In this document: piece by piece, positions 34,220 through 42,885 of the stretch
Layout: every line of letters starts with the position of its first letter
Position numbering within the stretch: the stretch's first letter is position 1
From: Cohnella terricola
GTDB lineage: Bacteria; Bacillota; Bacilli; Paenibacillales; Paenibacillaceae
Assembly (NCBI RefSeq): GCF_007786475.1
Contig: NZ_VNJJ01000008.1
Location: 1 to 64,000, forward strand
DNA: 64,000 bases
Direction: 5' to 3'
The notes under the pieces: model-generated
What the model was told of the DNA's origin: nothing
Database searches by the model: none
Seen by the model: only the letters and a program-made list of their open reading frames with translations
Program-made: the position numbers and the translations under genes

Positions 34220-34600
34220 TCAAAATGGGATTCTTATTGTACTTATTACGTAGTCATGTTCGGCTGCCCACTTCACGAGGCCATTCCAGAAATCTTCACA
34301 GGCTGAAATGATCTTTGAAGGTTCTGATAACTCTCCGGACATAGCCATTCGCACAACATCGTCGAATCCTTCTGGATGGCTAGGCAGTTCCAAAGCTTCC
34401 GGTAAAACCATTGAGCCAGTCGAGAAATGTTTTTGGTTGTGTAACCCGACTAACATAGCTCCGTATTGGGCAAACTCCACTGCCAAGTATGGCAAGTAGG
34501 TGTGTGGGCCATTTAGATTGACATTCCTAAGTTTCCCAACAAATTCGTACATTTCCCCTACAAGGACTTCGTTGATTGAAAGTCGGAAATCTTGGATCGT
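34220..34600 (-). pseudogene. Truncated kanamycin nucleotidyltransferase-like protein (C-terminal half)
   Basis: The minus-strand frame encodes ~125 residues matching the C-terminal domain of ANT(4')/AadD-type aminoglycoside nucleotidyltransferases: YEFVGKLRNVNLNGPHTYLP, GAMLVGLHNQ, and the tail EDFWNGLVKW...IRIPF (AadD: ENFWNGIQEW...KRIPF). The reading frame runs upstream of the internal Met (QDFRLSINEVLVGE) and breaks near 34600, where IS3-like sequence begins. The N-terminal catalytic half with the GSxxR and DxD motifs is absent, so it cannot confer resistance. Confidence 0.8.
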
Positions 34601-34672
34601 CTACACTTAGTTGGACAATAAAAATAAGGGCTTGTAGAATAAACCTATCATCCTAAGGAGCGGAACTCTACA

Positions 34673-34956
34673 ATGCCAAAACAACAACGACGTACTTTAC
34701 AGCACATTTCAAAAAACAAATGGTGGGACTCTATGAAAACGGTAAATCCAGAGCAGCAATTGTGGAAGAATATGACCTCACCGCCTCCGCCTTAGACCGC
34801 TGGATCAAACAAGCCACGACCACAGGATCCTTCAAGGAGAAGGACAATCGCTCGTCAGAAGAAAATGAGCTGCTTGCTTTACGAAGAGAAAACCAACGTT
34901 TGAAAATGGAGGTGGATATTTTAAAGCAAGCCGCGCCGATCATGGGACGAAAGTAG
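34673..34956 (+). pseudogene. IS3-family transposase OrfA, frameshifted
   Basis: MPKQQRRT is read from the ATG at 34673. The continuation TAHFKKQMVGLYENGKSRAA lies in another frame, so one base has been lost near 34697. The rest is intact: helix-turn-helix (IVEEYDLTASALDRWIKQ) and leucine-zipper-like SSEENELLALRRENQRLKME, ending ILKQAAPIMGRK. This is the DNA-binding subunit of IS3 transposases. Confidence 0.82.
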
Positions 34957-35220
34957 CTATCATCCAGAACAACCGTGATAAATACTCGGTATCAGCAATG
35001 TGCGACGTCCTGCAAATCGCAAGAAGTACGTTTTGAAGCGAAAGAAAAAGCGAACGAAGAAGATGTCACCGAAGCGATTGTGGACATTTTCCATAAGAAT
35101 CGAAAAGCTTACGGTACACGCAAGATCAAAGTCAAGCTCCAGGAGCGTGGTTTCGTCGTCTCCAGGCGTCGAATTGGTCGGATCATGAAAGAGCATGGGC
35201 TTGTTTCCACGTACACCTCT
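34957..35220 (+). pseudogene. IS3-family transposase OrfB fragment
   Basis: Starts VAIIQNNRDKYSVSAMCDVL, breaks frame near 35030 (STF-stop where STYYEAK is expected), then reads FEAKEKANEEDVTEAIVDIF and RKAYGTRKIKVKLQERG. It stops matching after HGLVSTYTS. The DDE catalytic domain is missing, so it is inactive. Confidence 0.82.
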
Positions 35221-35514
35221 GATTTACTGTTGACAATCCACTAATTACAAACTTGACTTCGGTGAATGATTTGAGAGGGACTATGAAGGAATTGCCCGGT
35301 TGCTTTGGCTCTCGTGGTTTTTGGTAGTAATTCGGTTACTTTGCAGAGCTTACAAACAGTCACTTATAAGCTCGGAATGCCGTCACTGCGCTGTTAAATT
35401 AAGCTAACGGGCAGGTTAATTCAGTGCCATTTTGTGAATCACAGATGTAACTTTCATTGATTGACAGCGTTATCAATAAGGAGAAACATCTTATAGGTTC
35501 TAGAATAACTAATA
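35221..35514. other. Intergenic stretch without a recognisable gene
   Basis: About 290 bp between the IS relic and the HxlR gene. The only notable element is GCTAACGGGCAGGTTAATTC at 35403-35422, which resembles the TAACTGGCAGAATAGTTGAT segment before repeat copy A. No ORF with a ribosome binding site was seen. Confidence 0.5.
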
Positions 35515-35916
35515 TTAGAGCTTGGTTTTTTTCTCAAAAACCACCCTATTTGTGCTGTAGTTGCTACCATCGACGTTCTCAGGATACTCCCCCCATTTTT
35601 TACCCCACAAGCGCATTTGTCGAAGGACAGGTATATAATCACGTCCTTTGTCCGTTAGTGAGTATTCAACGGTCACAGGAACTGAAGGGAAAACTTGACG
35701 ATTAATGACATTATACTCCTCTAAATGACGTAAAACATCCGTTAGAGACTTGATACTAATATTGTCTAAATTTCTTCGCATTTGATTAAAACGTTGAGGG
35801 CCCATATCGAGTAAGGCTAGCACCAAAAAAGACCATTTTCCGCGCACAACCTTCAAAGCTTCCCCTATAGATATTAGGCATAGTTCCTCCTCTGTATGTT
35901 CATTCAAGTCTTCCAT
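35515..35916 (-). CDS. HxlR-family transcriptional regulator
   Basis: A 133-residue winged-helix regulator: VVRGKWSFLVLALLDMGPQRFNQMRRNLDNISIKSLTDVLRHLEE is the HxlR DNA-binding core, followed by VPVTVEYSLTDKGRDYIPVL. It has no effector domain. It is divergent from the NmrA-like gene with an inverted repeat between them, a common regulator/target arrangement. GGAGATGG precedes the start on the minus strand. Confidence 0.9.
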   Translation of the reverse strand: MEDLNEHTEEELCLISIGEALKVVRGKWSFLVLALLDMGPQRFNQMRRNLDNISIKSLTDVLRHLEEYNVINRQVFPSVPVTVEYSLTDKGRDYIPVLRQMRLWGKKWGEYPENVDGSNYSTNRVVFEKKTKL

Positions 35917-35946
35917 CTCCTTACTTAAATATAGATAGACTAATAA

Positions 35947-35994
35947 ATGAAACTATATAAAAATAATGTGTCTACTTTCAATTATATAGTTCAT
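35947..35994. promoter_or_regulatory. Inverted repeat between HxlR and NmrA-like genes
   Basis: ATGAAACTATATAA (35947-35960) and TTATATAGTTCAT (35982-35994) are inverted repeats with one mismatch and a 21-bp spacer in the divergent promoter region. A plausible HxlR operator. Confidence 0.6.
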
Positions 35995-36082
35995 GATTTA
36001 ACATAACAATAGATTATATCTCACTGCTTTGGTAAAGCCTAGCAAGATAAAATCTTATCAATTTAAGAAGGGATCTGATTAT

Positions 36083-36973
36083 ATGAACGAAAAGATAATA
36101 TTAGTTTTTGGAGCGACTGGACAGCAAGGAAGTGCAGCAGTTAAACATTTAATAACATCAGGGTGGAAAGTACGAGCTTTTACTCGCGATGTATCAAGCG
36201 ATAAAGCTTTGAAACTTAAACAATTGGGGGCTGAACTATTTCAAGGCGACATGGAAAAGGTATCCTCTGTTAACTTGGCTATGCAAGGGGTCTATGGGGT
36301 ATTCAGTGTCCTTCCCCCTAGCTGGGAGCCTACTCCTGAGTCCGAGGCCGATGAAGAGCGTATAGGGAAATCAATAGCAGATCTAGCACAAAAAAACAAT
36401 ATTCAACACTTCATTTATGGGTCTGTCGGCGGTGCAGATGCTCAATCCCATTTTCGCAGCATGCCCAAATGGGCAATAGAGCAGTACATTCTTTCACTTG
36501 ATTTGCCTTCCACTATATTACGACCTGCAACATTTATGGAAAACTACTTAAACCCCATGACCGCAGGCGTACAGAATGGTACCATTGCCCAAGCCTTTGA
36601 TTCTAATCGAAAGATTCCACTCATAGCTGTAGATGACGTAGGGGCATTCGTCGCATTAATATTTAGTCGTCCAAAAGACTATTTAGGTAAAACTATTGAA
36701 CTTGCTGGTGACACGTTAACTCCTTTGCAAATTGTTGACGCCATAGGCCGCGCAACCAATCGAACCATTCCTTACGTCCAAATTCCAATGGAAACGTTAC
36801 GCCAGCATAATGAGATTTTGGCTGGGGTGTTTCAATGGTTAAACGACAAAGGTCACGAAGTCGATATTTCTGTTTTGCGTGCGCAATTACCGAAGCTTAA
36901 AGATTTCCATATGTGGATTGATGAGAATGGAAAAGAAAAGTATGAAAATTTATTCCAGACAAAGATTTCATGA
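36083..36973 (+). CDS. NmrA-like NAD(P)-binding protein
   Basis: A 296-residue atypical short-chain dehydrogenase. The N-terminal ILVFGATGQQGSAAVKHLI is the NmrA-type dinucleotide motif. GVYGVFSVLPP and QHFIYGSVGGAD follow, but no YxxxK catalytic pair is obvious at the usual place. Such proteins act as redox sensors or NADPH:quinone reductases. Divergent HxlR neighbours usually control oxidoreductases that respond to electrophiles. The ATG at 36083 has AAGAAGGGA upstream. Confidence 0.87.
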   Translation: MNEKIILVFGATGQQGSAAVKHLITSGWKVRAFTRDVSSDKALKLKQLGAELFQGDMEKVSSVNLAMQGVYGVFSVLPPSWEPTPESEADEERIGKSIADLAQKNNIQHFIYGSVGGADAQSHFRSMPKWAIEQYILSLDLPSTILRPATFMENYLNPMTAGVQNGTIAQAFDSNRKIPLIAVDDVGAFVALIFSRPKDYLGKTIELAGDTLTPLQIVDAIGRATNRTIPYVQIPMETLRQHNEILAGVFQWLNDKGHEVDISVLRAQLPKLKDFHMWIDENGKEKYENLFQTKIS

Positions 36974-37143
36974 TTAATTTATTCACAAGGATTTAATTAG
37001 GACATTGCAATTATTATCAACCAAACGGATAGGTGGTCATTATCCTTAAGCCATTATTGCGCTGCAATCGTTTCAATCAGTTGATCATCACGCTATAGGG
37101 CCGCATTACGCTAACTGGGAACGATAGTTGAATCATCAATAAT

Positions 37144-37174
37144 AAGGCCGCCGATTACTTCGGCGGCTTTCTGT
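37144..37174 (+). terminator. Hairpin terminator downstream of the NmrA-like gene
   Basis: AAGGCCGCCG / CGGCGGCTTT with loop ATTACTT, followed by CTGTG. It lies ~170 bp after the stop. A short T-run makes it weak. Confidence 0.55.
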
Positions 37175-37246
37175 GTAGAGTTATGAAAGCAGAATCGGAT
37201 ATTGAAAGGTTCACAACTATGCGCCGCGGCAGCTCCTTTCGCACTT

Positions 37247-37285
37247 CTCGCCGATAGCCCCGTTAAGCTGAACCGTATCACAAGT
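37247..37285. repeat. Interspersed repeat, copy B
   Basis: CGCCGATAGCCCCGTTAAGC followed by TGAACCGTATCACAAGT. The same compound element recurs at 41078-41115, and its last 16 bp match copies A and D. Confidence 0.7.
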
Positions 37286-37322
37286 GAAGCGAAATTTTTT
37301 TTGAGATTTGGCTCAAAATCCT

Positions 37323-37356
37323 GAAAAAGTCGAAGACCCCTTGCGAAAGGGGTCTT
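37323..37356 (-). terminator. Rho-independent terminator of the MerR remnant (minus strand)
   Basis: On the minus strand: AAGACCCC-TTTCGCAA-GGGGTCTT, then CGACTTTTTC. Nearly identical to the hairpin at 34138-34172. Confidence 0.75.
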
Positions 37357-37382
37357 ATATTCTGCAAACATTGTCTGTACGT

Positions 37383-37613
37383 TTAGTTGGATTCTTGTTG
37401 TTCTGCTGCTTCCAGCTGTTTGAATAAATCGAATTTATGGTCGATTTTCTCAAGCGTTTCTTCAAATTTCTTTAATTGCTCAACAACCTTGCGGCGATAA
37501 TCCTCTAAAAATTTGCGACGCGCCGAAGTTAACGATAAATCACTATCATGGCGGCTATTAAACTGCTGAAGCTCCTTAATGGGTGAGCGCGGGATGAAGA
37601 CATTGGAGGACAT
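37383..37613 (-). pseudogene. C-terminal remnant of a MerR-family regulator
   Basis: The minus-strand frame ends in the antiparallel coiled-coil typical of MerR dimers (RRKFLEDYRRKVVEQLKKFE, then LEKIDHKFDLFKQLEAAEQQ). SPIKELQQF matches the segment linking the DNA-binding domain to the coil. The N-terminal winged helix is missing. An adjacent divergent dehydrogenase remnant is the classical MerR target arrangement. Confidence 0.65.
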
Positions 37614-37634
37614 TGCACGAAAGACTGGAAACGA

Positions 37635-38151
37635 GAAAGGGAGTTTTTGGTAGCCGACCTATCTCTACAATCATCGATCAGAAAAGTTAGTGAAGAATTC
37701 AAGAAGAAATATAGTGATTTGCATGTATTAGGCAATCTTGGGAGGCTTCGTATTTGGGAAAAGCAATTGACCCAACAAGGGGTAGAAAGGATGTTTGTGG
37801 TCAATATGATCAGTCATTTCTTACTGATGAATGAGTTGCTGGATATATTGAAGAAGCGCTGCCCATCACGAGTGGTCACCGTTATAGGGAACCCGGCATT
37901 TCTTAAGCACCCGAATATTAATTGAGGATCTACAGCTTGTAAACCATTTTAGAGGTATGCGTGCATTGTCTCAAACTTTATACGCCAGAACTTATTTTGC
38001 TTTTGAATTGGCTATAAAGGCTGCGCAGTCCGTCCATGCCCCTCTGCCTTTGGGCCAACTAATCCATAATTATTTTTGCTGAAGGAATGGCCCGTGGTTA
38101 TGGTGAAATGGATTGGACGGCTTTAATCCGTTGTCTAGAGCATTCTTCTTA
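37635..38151 (+). pseudogene. Fusion relic of a short-chain dehydrogenase and a 3-hydroxyisobutyrate-dehydrogenase-like gene
   Basis: 37635-38000 reads as an SDR fragment: VADLSLQSSIRKVSEEFKKK, a damaged GNLGRL where NNAG is expected, FVVNMISHFLLMNELLDILK, PSRVVTVIGN, then a second frame with FRGMRALSQTLYAR and FAFELA. It continues without a break into IKAAQSVHAPLPLGQLIHNY, and after a frameshift EGMARGYGEMDWTALIRCLE, the C-terminus of NAD-dependent beta-hydroxyacid dehydrogenases. Two unrelated genes have been joined by deletion and then decayed. Confidence 0.7.
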
Positions 38152-38219
38152 AAAGTTAGGTTTGACCTAGCAGGTAAGCGGGACAATGACCTTCATGCAA
38201 GTTGCCGTTCTGTCTTGGT

Positions 38220-38879
38220 TTAGTTCGGCGCTGACATGTAAGAACTGTTTTTTTGATAGAACATGCAGTAAACAGGCAAATAGTTGAATTCCGTCTCTCT
38301 GCTTAAGGCAAATCCGAATCTTCGATATATATTAACGTTCACTTTATTCTCCGTATCCAACGCGACTCCCAATGAATTCTGATCCGTACTTACCGTGTTC
38401 AACAGATGCTTCAGCAGCGCCTTACCGACTCCCCTTCCCTGACTCTCCGGCTCTACGCCAATCAAAATAAGGTAATGATGCGTCCATGTGGGGGCAGCAG
38501 ATCTTGTGACTCGCATATAGCCGTTAAGGAGACGCAGCGTTTGCCAGGATAACAAAAACAACAAAGGAAGCACTCTCCCGATTAGAAACAATCCTCCTCT
38601 TATACTCTGAAGCTTGTTTGCGTGCGGCTTTTCTACGACATATGCGCCGAGAAGCTTCTCATTTTCAAATAGGCCCAGTACTTCTTCATGAAGTAAAAAG
38701 CTTTTATCAAACATAAAGGACACAAAAGCTGTCATCCTTCTGTTTGCTTTAAGGTCATGCTCGGGATCACCGAACAAATGCTGAAATAAGGGATCCCGAG
38801 AAAATGCTTTGCTTATTAGTGCTACGAATGAGGCTTTATCTGATTTAGACAGCTTAGAAATTCTGAACGAAGTATTCAT
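38220..38879 (-). CDS. GNAT-family N-acetyltransferase
   Basis: A 219-residue acetyltransferase. The acetyl-CoA motif HHYLILIGVEPESQGRGVGKALLKHLL lies at ~residues 133-160, followed by VALDTENKVNVNIYRRFGF. A hydrophobic stretch near 95-115 (GGLFLIGRVLPLLFLLSW) is unusual and may be a membrane contact. The substrate is unknown. The start overlaps the end of the upstream membrane-protein gene by 4 bp, so they form an operon on the minus strand. Confidence 0.86.
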   Translation of the reverse strand: MNTSFRISKLSKSDKASFVALISKAFSRDPLFQHLFGDPEHDLKANRRMTAFVSFMFDKSFLLHEEVLGLFENEKLLGAYVVEKPHANKLQSIRGGLFLIGRVLPLLFLLSWQTLRLLNGYMRVTRSAAPTWTHHYLILIGVEPESQGRGVGKALLKHLLNTVSTDQNSLGVALDTENKVNVNIYRRFGFALSRETEFNYLPVYCMFYQKNSSYMSAPN

Positions 38880-39445
38880 GCTGCTTCACCGGAGTCATGT
38901 TGTGCTTTGCCATAATGATCAACGGCGAAGCTAAACAGTACTTTAAGCATAAACAATAGGCCGATGATCAGTACATACGGCGGTATTCCCGGTAACATAG
39001 GCATGGAGCCGAGGCCAGCAGACAAGAGTAAACCCGCAACGAATAGCTGCGAACGCTTGCCGATAAGAGCATTTACGATAAATGCGCCAATAATCGTATA
39101 TGCCCAAATCGCCAGCGAATGCCAAATGCCGCAATGGAGAAGAAGCGCAACAAGCACGATATGGAAATGTATTGCAATGAATACGATTCGGTTCGTTTTT
39201 CTCGCCGCATAAAAGTTGCTGGTTGAAGCCGAAAAATTCGCTATGCATCCGGAAAAAATATCGAATATCAACAATAACGATACAGCGCTGCGCCACACCG
39301 GCAAATTGTTCGTCATTTCAGGGAAAACCCAATATAGCGCAGCAGTCAGTATTCCGCCAAAAAACAGTATCGCCAGAATAGACCCAATGGTCTGTTTTTC
39401 TCCAAAAACATCATGCAAATAAGAAGGAATCCGTATTTGTTTCAT
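38876..39445 (-). CDS. Predicted integral membrane protein (189 aa)
   Basis: A 189-residue protein with ~5-6 predicted helices (SILAILFFGGILTAALYWVF; AVSLLLIFDIFSGCIANF; IVFIAIHFHIVLVALLLHCG). No named family was recognised. It overlaps the acetyltransferase gene by 4 bp and is divergent from the TetR gene at 39613, which may control this pair. Confidence 0.75.
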   Translation of the reverse strand: MKQIRIPSYLHDVFGEKQTIGSILAILFFGGILTAALYWVFPEMTNNLPVWRSAVSLLLIFDIFSGCIANFSASTSNFYAARKTNRIVFIAIHFHIVLVALLLHCGIWHSLAIWAYTIIGAFIVNALIGKRSQLFVAGLLLSAGLGSMPMLPGIPPYVLIIGLLFMLKVLFSFAVDHYGKAQHDSGEAA

Positions 39446-39612
39446 TTCATCACACTCCCATCACAAATTAATGTCCGCAATATATTATGTACTGAATGAA
39501 TCGTATTACTACAAAATTATTATAACTACATAAGTTTATCATTTCAATGTTTTATACTCTTTTACTTGAAATACTCTACAAATTTGGTTACATTACATAT
39601 GAGGTGAAGATA

Positions 39613-40245
39613 ATGGACGGCTTCGAACGACGAAAACAGAAAAAGATGGAGCAAATATACAACGCAGCCTTTGAGCTTTTTTTCAAGCACGGCTTTCAGA
39701 GGGTCAGCGTAAATGAGATTGCGCATAAAGCGAAGGTTTCCCCTGCTACTATATATAACTACTTTGGTACGAAAGAACAGCTCTACACCGATTCGCTGAT
39801 GAACTGGATGGACAAGCAGCTGGCAGTGTGTGAGGACATTCTTGATTCCGAATTATCCTTTCCTGAGAAGACTAAAGAAATCATGCTGTTGGAGGCCAAG
39901 AACATTAAAATTGTAGCGGATGAGCTTCCGAAAGCCCCATCCTCCGAGTTAAGCGGATTGATGCAAATGATGGAAAACTATAGCGAGCAGAAGGTCGCAC
40001 AATTCGTTAGGAAGTTTGTCGCCCTCGGGAAACAAGAGGGTTATATTCTTATAGATCAGACAGAAGAGATAATGATGCGCTACTTTACGATGTTCAAGAA
40101 TGAATTGGGCCGGCATTGGGAGGCATCGAATCAAGAACGGACAACCCTAAGCATGGATCAATTGATAGAGTTGTTTTTCTATGGGTTAGCAGGACGGGGG
40201 CAGCAGCAGGCGCAGGACGAAAGTCAAAACGGATCCACATTTTAA
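39613..40245 (+). CDS. TetR/AcrR-family transcriptional regulator
   Basis: A 210-residue repressor. The N-terminal helix-turn-helix (MEQIYNAAFELFFKHGFQRVSVNEIAHKAKVSPATIYNYFGTKEQLY) occupies residues ~13-57; a helical ligand domain follows. The ATG at 39613 has GAGGTGAAG upstream; an earlier in-frame start is less likely. Divergent from the membrane protein/acetyltransferase pair. Confidence 0.9.
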   Translation: MDGFERRKQKKMEQIYNAAFELFFKHGFQRVSVNEIAHKAKVSPATIYNYFGTKEQLYTDSLMNWMDKQLAVCEDILDSELSFPEKTKEIMLLEAKNIKIVADELPKAPSSELSGLMQMMENYSEQKVAQFVRKFVALGKQEGYILIDQTEEIMMRYFTMFKNELGRHWEASNQERTTLSMDQLIELFFYGLAGRGQQQAQDESQNGSTF

Positions 40246-40402
40246 AGATACGGTGTAAATTTACCACAAATAAATTGGAGGATTTAGGGCGAGTCCTTTA
40301 TTGGTTTAGTATATATATATTATTTTTATTATGTATTTTACCAATAAGGATTTCTCATTTATGATTCAGTAACAGTACGGAATTCTGAGGAGGTAGGATA
40401 GG

Positions 40403-40948
40403 ATGTCGATTTATAATTTCCAAGTAAACACAATTGACGGCCAGCTCGTTAAATTGTCCGCCTATCAAGGGAAAGTTCTTCTTATTGTAAACACGGCAAG
40501 CAAATGCAGCTATTCTCGCCAATTCGTCGATCTGCAAAATCTTCACGATGTTTACTGTGAGCAAGGGTTAGAAATACTCGGTTTCCCTTGTAACCAATTC
40601 AACGATAAAGAGCCCGGCAATAACAATGAAGTGCAACAATTTTGCAGGAGCACTTTTGGCGTGACGTTTCCGATGTTCGAGAAAATTGATGTTAGAGGAC
40701 GAAATGCGCATCCAATATTTCAATATTTAACGCAGCAAGCGCCATTTCAAGGCTTCGATATTCAGACTCCGAGCGGTCAATCGATGAATAATTTTTTGCA
40801 GGGTAAGTACCCGGAGATATACGCTGGAGATGGGATCAAGTGGAACTTCTCTAAATTTCTGATCGATCGCAAAGGACATGTACAAGCTCGTTTCGAAACG
40901 ACAACGGAATTGATAGACATAGAACCGGTTATCAAATCGTTGATCTAG
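40403..40948 (+). CDS. Glutathione peroxidase family protein (thiol peroxidase)
   Basis: A 181-residue thioredoxin-fold peroxidase. The peroxidatic Cys35 lies in VNTASKCSYSRQF, where most homologues have NVASKCG(L/F)T. FPCNQF supplies the conserved cysteine and Gln region, and KWNFSKFLID is the conserved Trp-Asn motif. Bacterial members are usually thioredoxin-dependent. GAGGAGG lies upstream of the ATG. It appears monocistronic. Confidence 0.92.
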   Translation: MSIYNFQVNTIDGQLVKLSAYQGKVLLIVNTASKCSYSRQFVDLQNLHDVYCEQGLEILGFPCNQFNDKEPGNNNEVQQFCRSTFGVTFPMFEKIDVRGRNAHPIFQYLTQQAPFQGFDIQTPSGQSMNNFLQGKYPEIYAGDGIKWNFSKFLIDRKGHVQARFETTTELIDIEPVIKSLI

Positions 40949-41375
40949 TTTGAAGGCATAGATTATCGAAAACAGTGCGACGGGAATCACCATAGAATAG
41001 CCATCGCAGGTGCAATGTATCGGTGGCCAGACCGGACAAAGCTGAAAGTGAAGGCACTCTAAACAAGAGGGCCTTTTTCGCCGATAGACCCGTTAAGCTG
41101 AACCGTACCATAAATAAGGGCAAGTATTTTTGCGGAATTCCTTGTGGGGCATGGATTGCGGACGTGGTGTGTTGGCTTTTGGTCAGTCAGTAGGTACGAG
41201 AGATTCTCTACAAGCAGGTCAGAGAAGGGTTCCGCAGCTACGAGCATTACCCAAATGTTCATCCAGTTGCATTTGACACCGGTTTTAAACTAACTGGAAG
41301 GATTATTCCATATTCACGTAGAATAAATTATGTAAAAATTCGGTTGATATAGGGGGCTTGAGAGGGGGCACGACG
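40949..41375. other. Intergenic region with repeat copy C, no clear gene
   Basis: About 430 bp. It contains the compound repeat at 41078-41115 and, near 41288, AACTAACTGGAAGGATTATT, similar to the partner motif near copies A and B. Minus-strand open frames lack ribosome binding sites and run through the repeat, so they are not called. Confidence 0.5.
41078..41115. repeat. Interspersed repeat, copy C
   Basis: CGCCGATAGACCCGTTAAGC followed by TGAACCGTACCATAAAT. Differs from copy B at only a few positions. Confidence 0.7.
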
Positions 41376-42048
41376 TTGACGAAGCGAATCTTGGAAATTG
41401 ACGAAGCCGTCGCCTACATCCACCGGCATCTGAATGACCAATTGTCGTTGTCTCGTTTGGCCAAGCATGTGGCCTACAGTCCATACCACTTCTCGCGATT
41501 ATTCAGAGAACAGGTCGGACTGTCGCCGCTATATTATGTGTCAGCGCTAAGGCTACAGAAGGCGAAGGACTTGCTTATTCACACCGACTTTAGCATTCGC
41601 GATATCGGCTTAGAGATCGGTCAGATGAGCTTAGGCACTTTCACGACTCGATTTTCGGAGTGCGTTGGCGTAACGCCATCCGAATTTCGGCGTTCTTTAC
41701 CGCGCATTGATACGTTGAAGGATTCTCTAATCAGACTCGGGGTATGGCGAGAGATCGAGCCTCATTCAAGCGCTATCTGGTCCGGGAGCATTCGCTTTAA
41801 CAGGAATCAAGCCGGGTGTTTACTATTTGATGGCAACCGCCATTCCGTGGGAGTCCAAAGAGCGCGATTTTCTTCTTCACCATGCTTCCCTCCGTACCCG
41901 AAGCCATAAGCCGCTCATCGTGAATCCAAACGGCAGAGTCGAGCACCAAATGGTTATGCTCCATGAGCCTCGTCAGGACGATACGCCGATTCTGGTTTCC
42001 TTGCCACTGTTGATGAACAATTTCCTCAAGCGAGTGGGTCAACAATAA
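41376..42048 (+). pseudogene. AraC-family regulator, frameshifted
   Basis: The N-terminal AraC DNA-binding domain is intact (VAYIHRHLNDQLSLSRLAKHVAYSPYHFSRLFREQVGLSP; second helix-turn-helix SIRDIGLEIGQMSLGTFTTRFSECVGVTPSEFRR). Near 41783 the frame breaks. The true C-terminus continues in another frame (GAFALTGIKPGVYYLMATAI to NNFLKRVGQQ). In the original frame, nonsense follows to 41909. The likely start is the TTG at 41376 with GAGAGGGGG upstream. The DNA-binding part might still be made. A sequencing error would also explain the break. Confidence 0.75.
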
Positions 42049-42165
42049 CCGGTAGAAACTCGATCCGTTAAATTAAATTTGTATTCGGACAGGCCAGAAC
42101 TGTGCACATGGAACGTGTAATCTTGATAATGAATGTGCAAGAAACTAAGGAGGAGAGTTAGCTGT

Positions 42166-42696
42166 ATGGGAAAGATCGTTTTCGCATTGAACCAGTCTCT
42201 GGACGGGTTCGTCGACTTCACAGGATCTATGCCTGACCCCGTGCTATTCCGTCATTTCATCGACGACATGCGCAGCCTGGCGGGCTGCGTATACGGGCGC
42301 CGCATGTACGAGGGCATGCGTTATTGGGACGAAGACCGTTTGGAATGGGATGCGTCGCAACGGGAATACGCAGCGGCGTTTCAAAGCAAGCCGAAGTGGG
42401 TGGTGTCGAGGACGTTAAAGTCTGTCGGGCCGAATGCTTCTCTGATCGAGGGCGACTTGGCAGCGGCGATACATGAGCTGAAGGCACAGCATGAAGGAGA
42501 GATTGAAGTTGCCGGGCCGGAGTTGGCGCATAGTCTAACGGAGCTCGGTCTAGTTGATGAGTATCGACTCTATCTCCATCCAGTCGTGCTGGGTCACGGT
42601 AAGCCGTTCTTCGCCGGTCCGCGGCCGCCGCTACGCCTAGTGGCAAGCGATCGAATTGGCGAGAAGGTGATCAGGTTGACCTACGTTCCAACTTAG
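42166..42696 (+). CDS. Dihydrofolate reductase-family protein (RibD C-terminal domain-like)
   Basis: A 176-residue protein with the DHFR/RibD-C fold: VFALNQSLDGFVDFTG N-terminus, YGRRMYEGMRYWDE, WVVSRTL, VAGPELAHSLTELGLVDEYRLYLHPVVLGHGKPFF. The family binds NADPH and includes many uncharacterised reductases. AAGGAGG precedes the ATG. The upstream AraC relic may have been its regulator. Confidence 0.9.
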   Translation: MGKIVFALNQSLDGFVDFTGSMPDPVLFRHFIDDMRSLAGCVYGRRMYEGMRYWDEDRLEWDASQREYAAAFQSKPKWVVSRTLKSVGPNASLIEGDLAAAIHELKAQHEGEIEVAGPELAHSLTELGLVDEYRLYLHPVVLGHGKPFFAGPRPPLRLVASDRIGEKVIRLTYVPT

Positions 42697-42845
42697 TTGT
42701 GCGGTTGACCCAGCGGCCTAAAGGGCACGTTACTTTAATAGGGATTCTCCAGCTGTAGCGGCAGCCAGAAGATCTGGAATTATTCGAACAACTGAAAGAT
42801 TGTTGTAGGTAGCTTAGAGCAGAAAACGAGCTTCTCCTTACGCAA

Positions 42846-42880
42846 TGGGGCTTTTCCTGACATAGGAAAAGCCCCCGTCT
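42846..42880 (+). terminator. Terminator between convergent genes
   Basis: GGGGCTTTTCCT / AGGAAAAGCCCC perfect stem with a 5-nt loop, then CCGTCTTATTGTTATT. It can serve the DHFR-like gene and possibly the convergent DUF899 gene. Confidence 0.7.
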
Positions 42881-42885
42881 TATTG

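Larger units (their letters stand above)
34605..35220 (+). mobile_element. IS3-family insertion sequence relic
   Basis: A decayed IS with orfA and the first third of orfB, both frameshifted. The left side begins near the TTAGTTGGACAAT segment. The right part of orfB and the right terminal repeat are missing. It abuts the truncated nucleotidyltransferase. See the separate orfA and orfB entries. Confidence 0.82.

Noticed and set aside
37111..37371. Minus-strand 86-codon open frame between NmrA-like and MerR relic
   Set aside because: It begins inside the hairpin terminator and reads through repeat copy B (same peptide pattern as copy C), so it reflects the repeat.
41059..41262. Minus-strand 67-codon open frame near repeat copy C
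   Set aside because: It runs through the interspersed repeat and has no ribosome binding site or recognisable domain.
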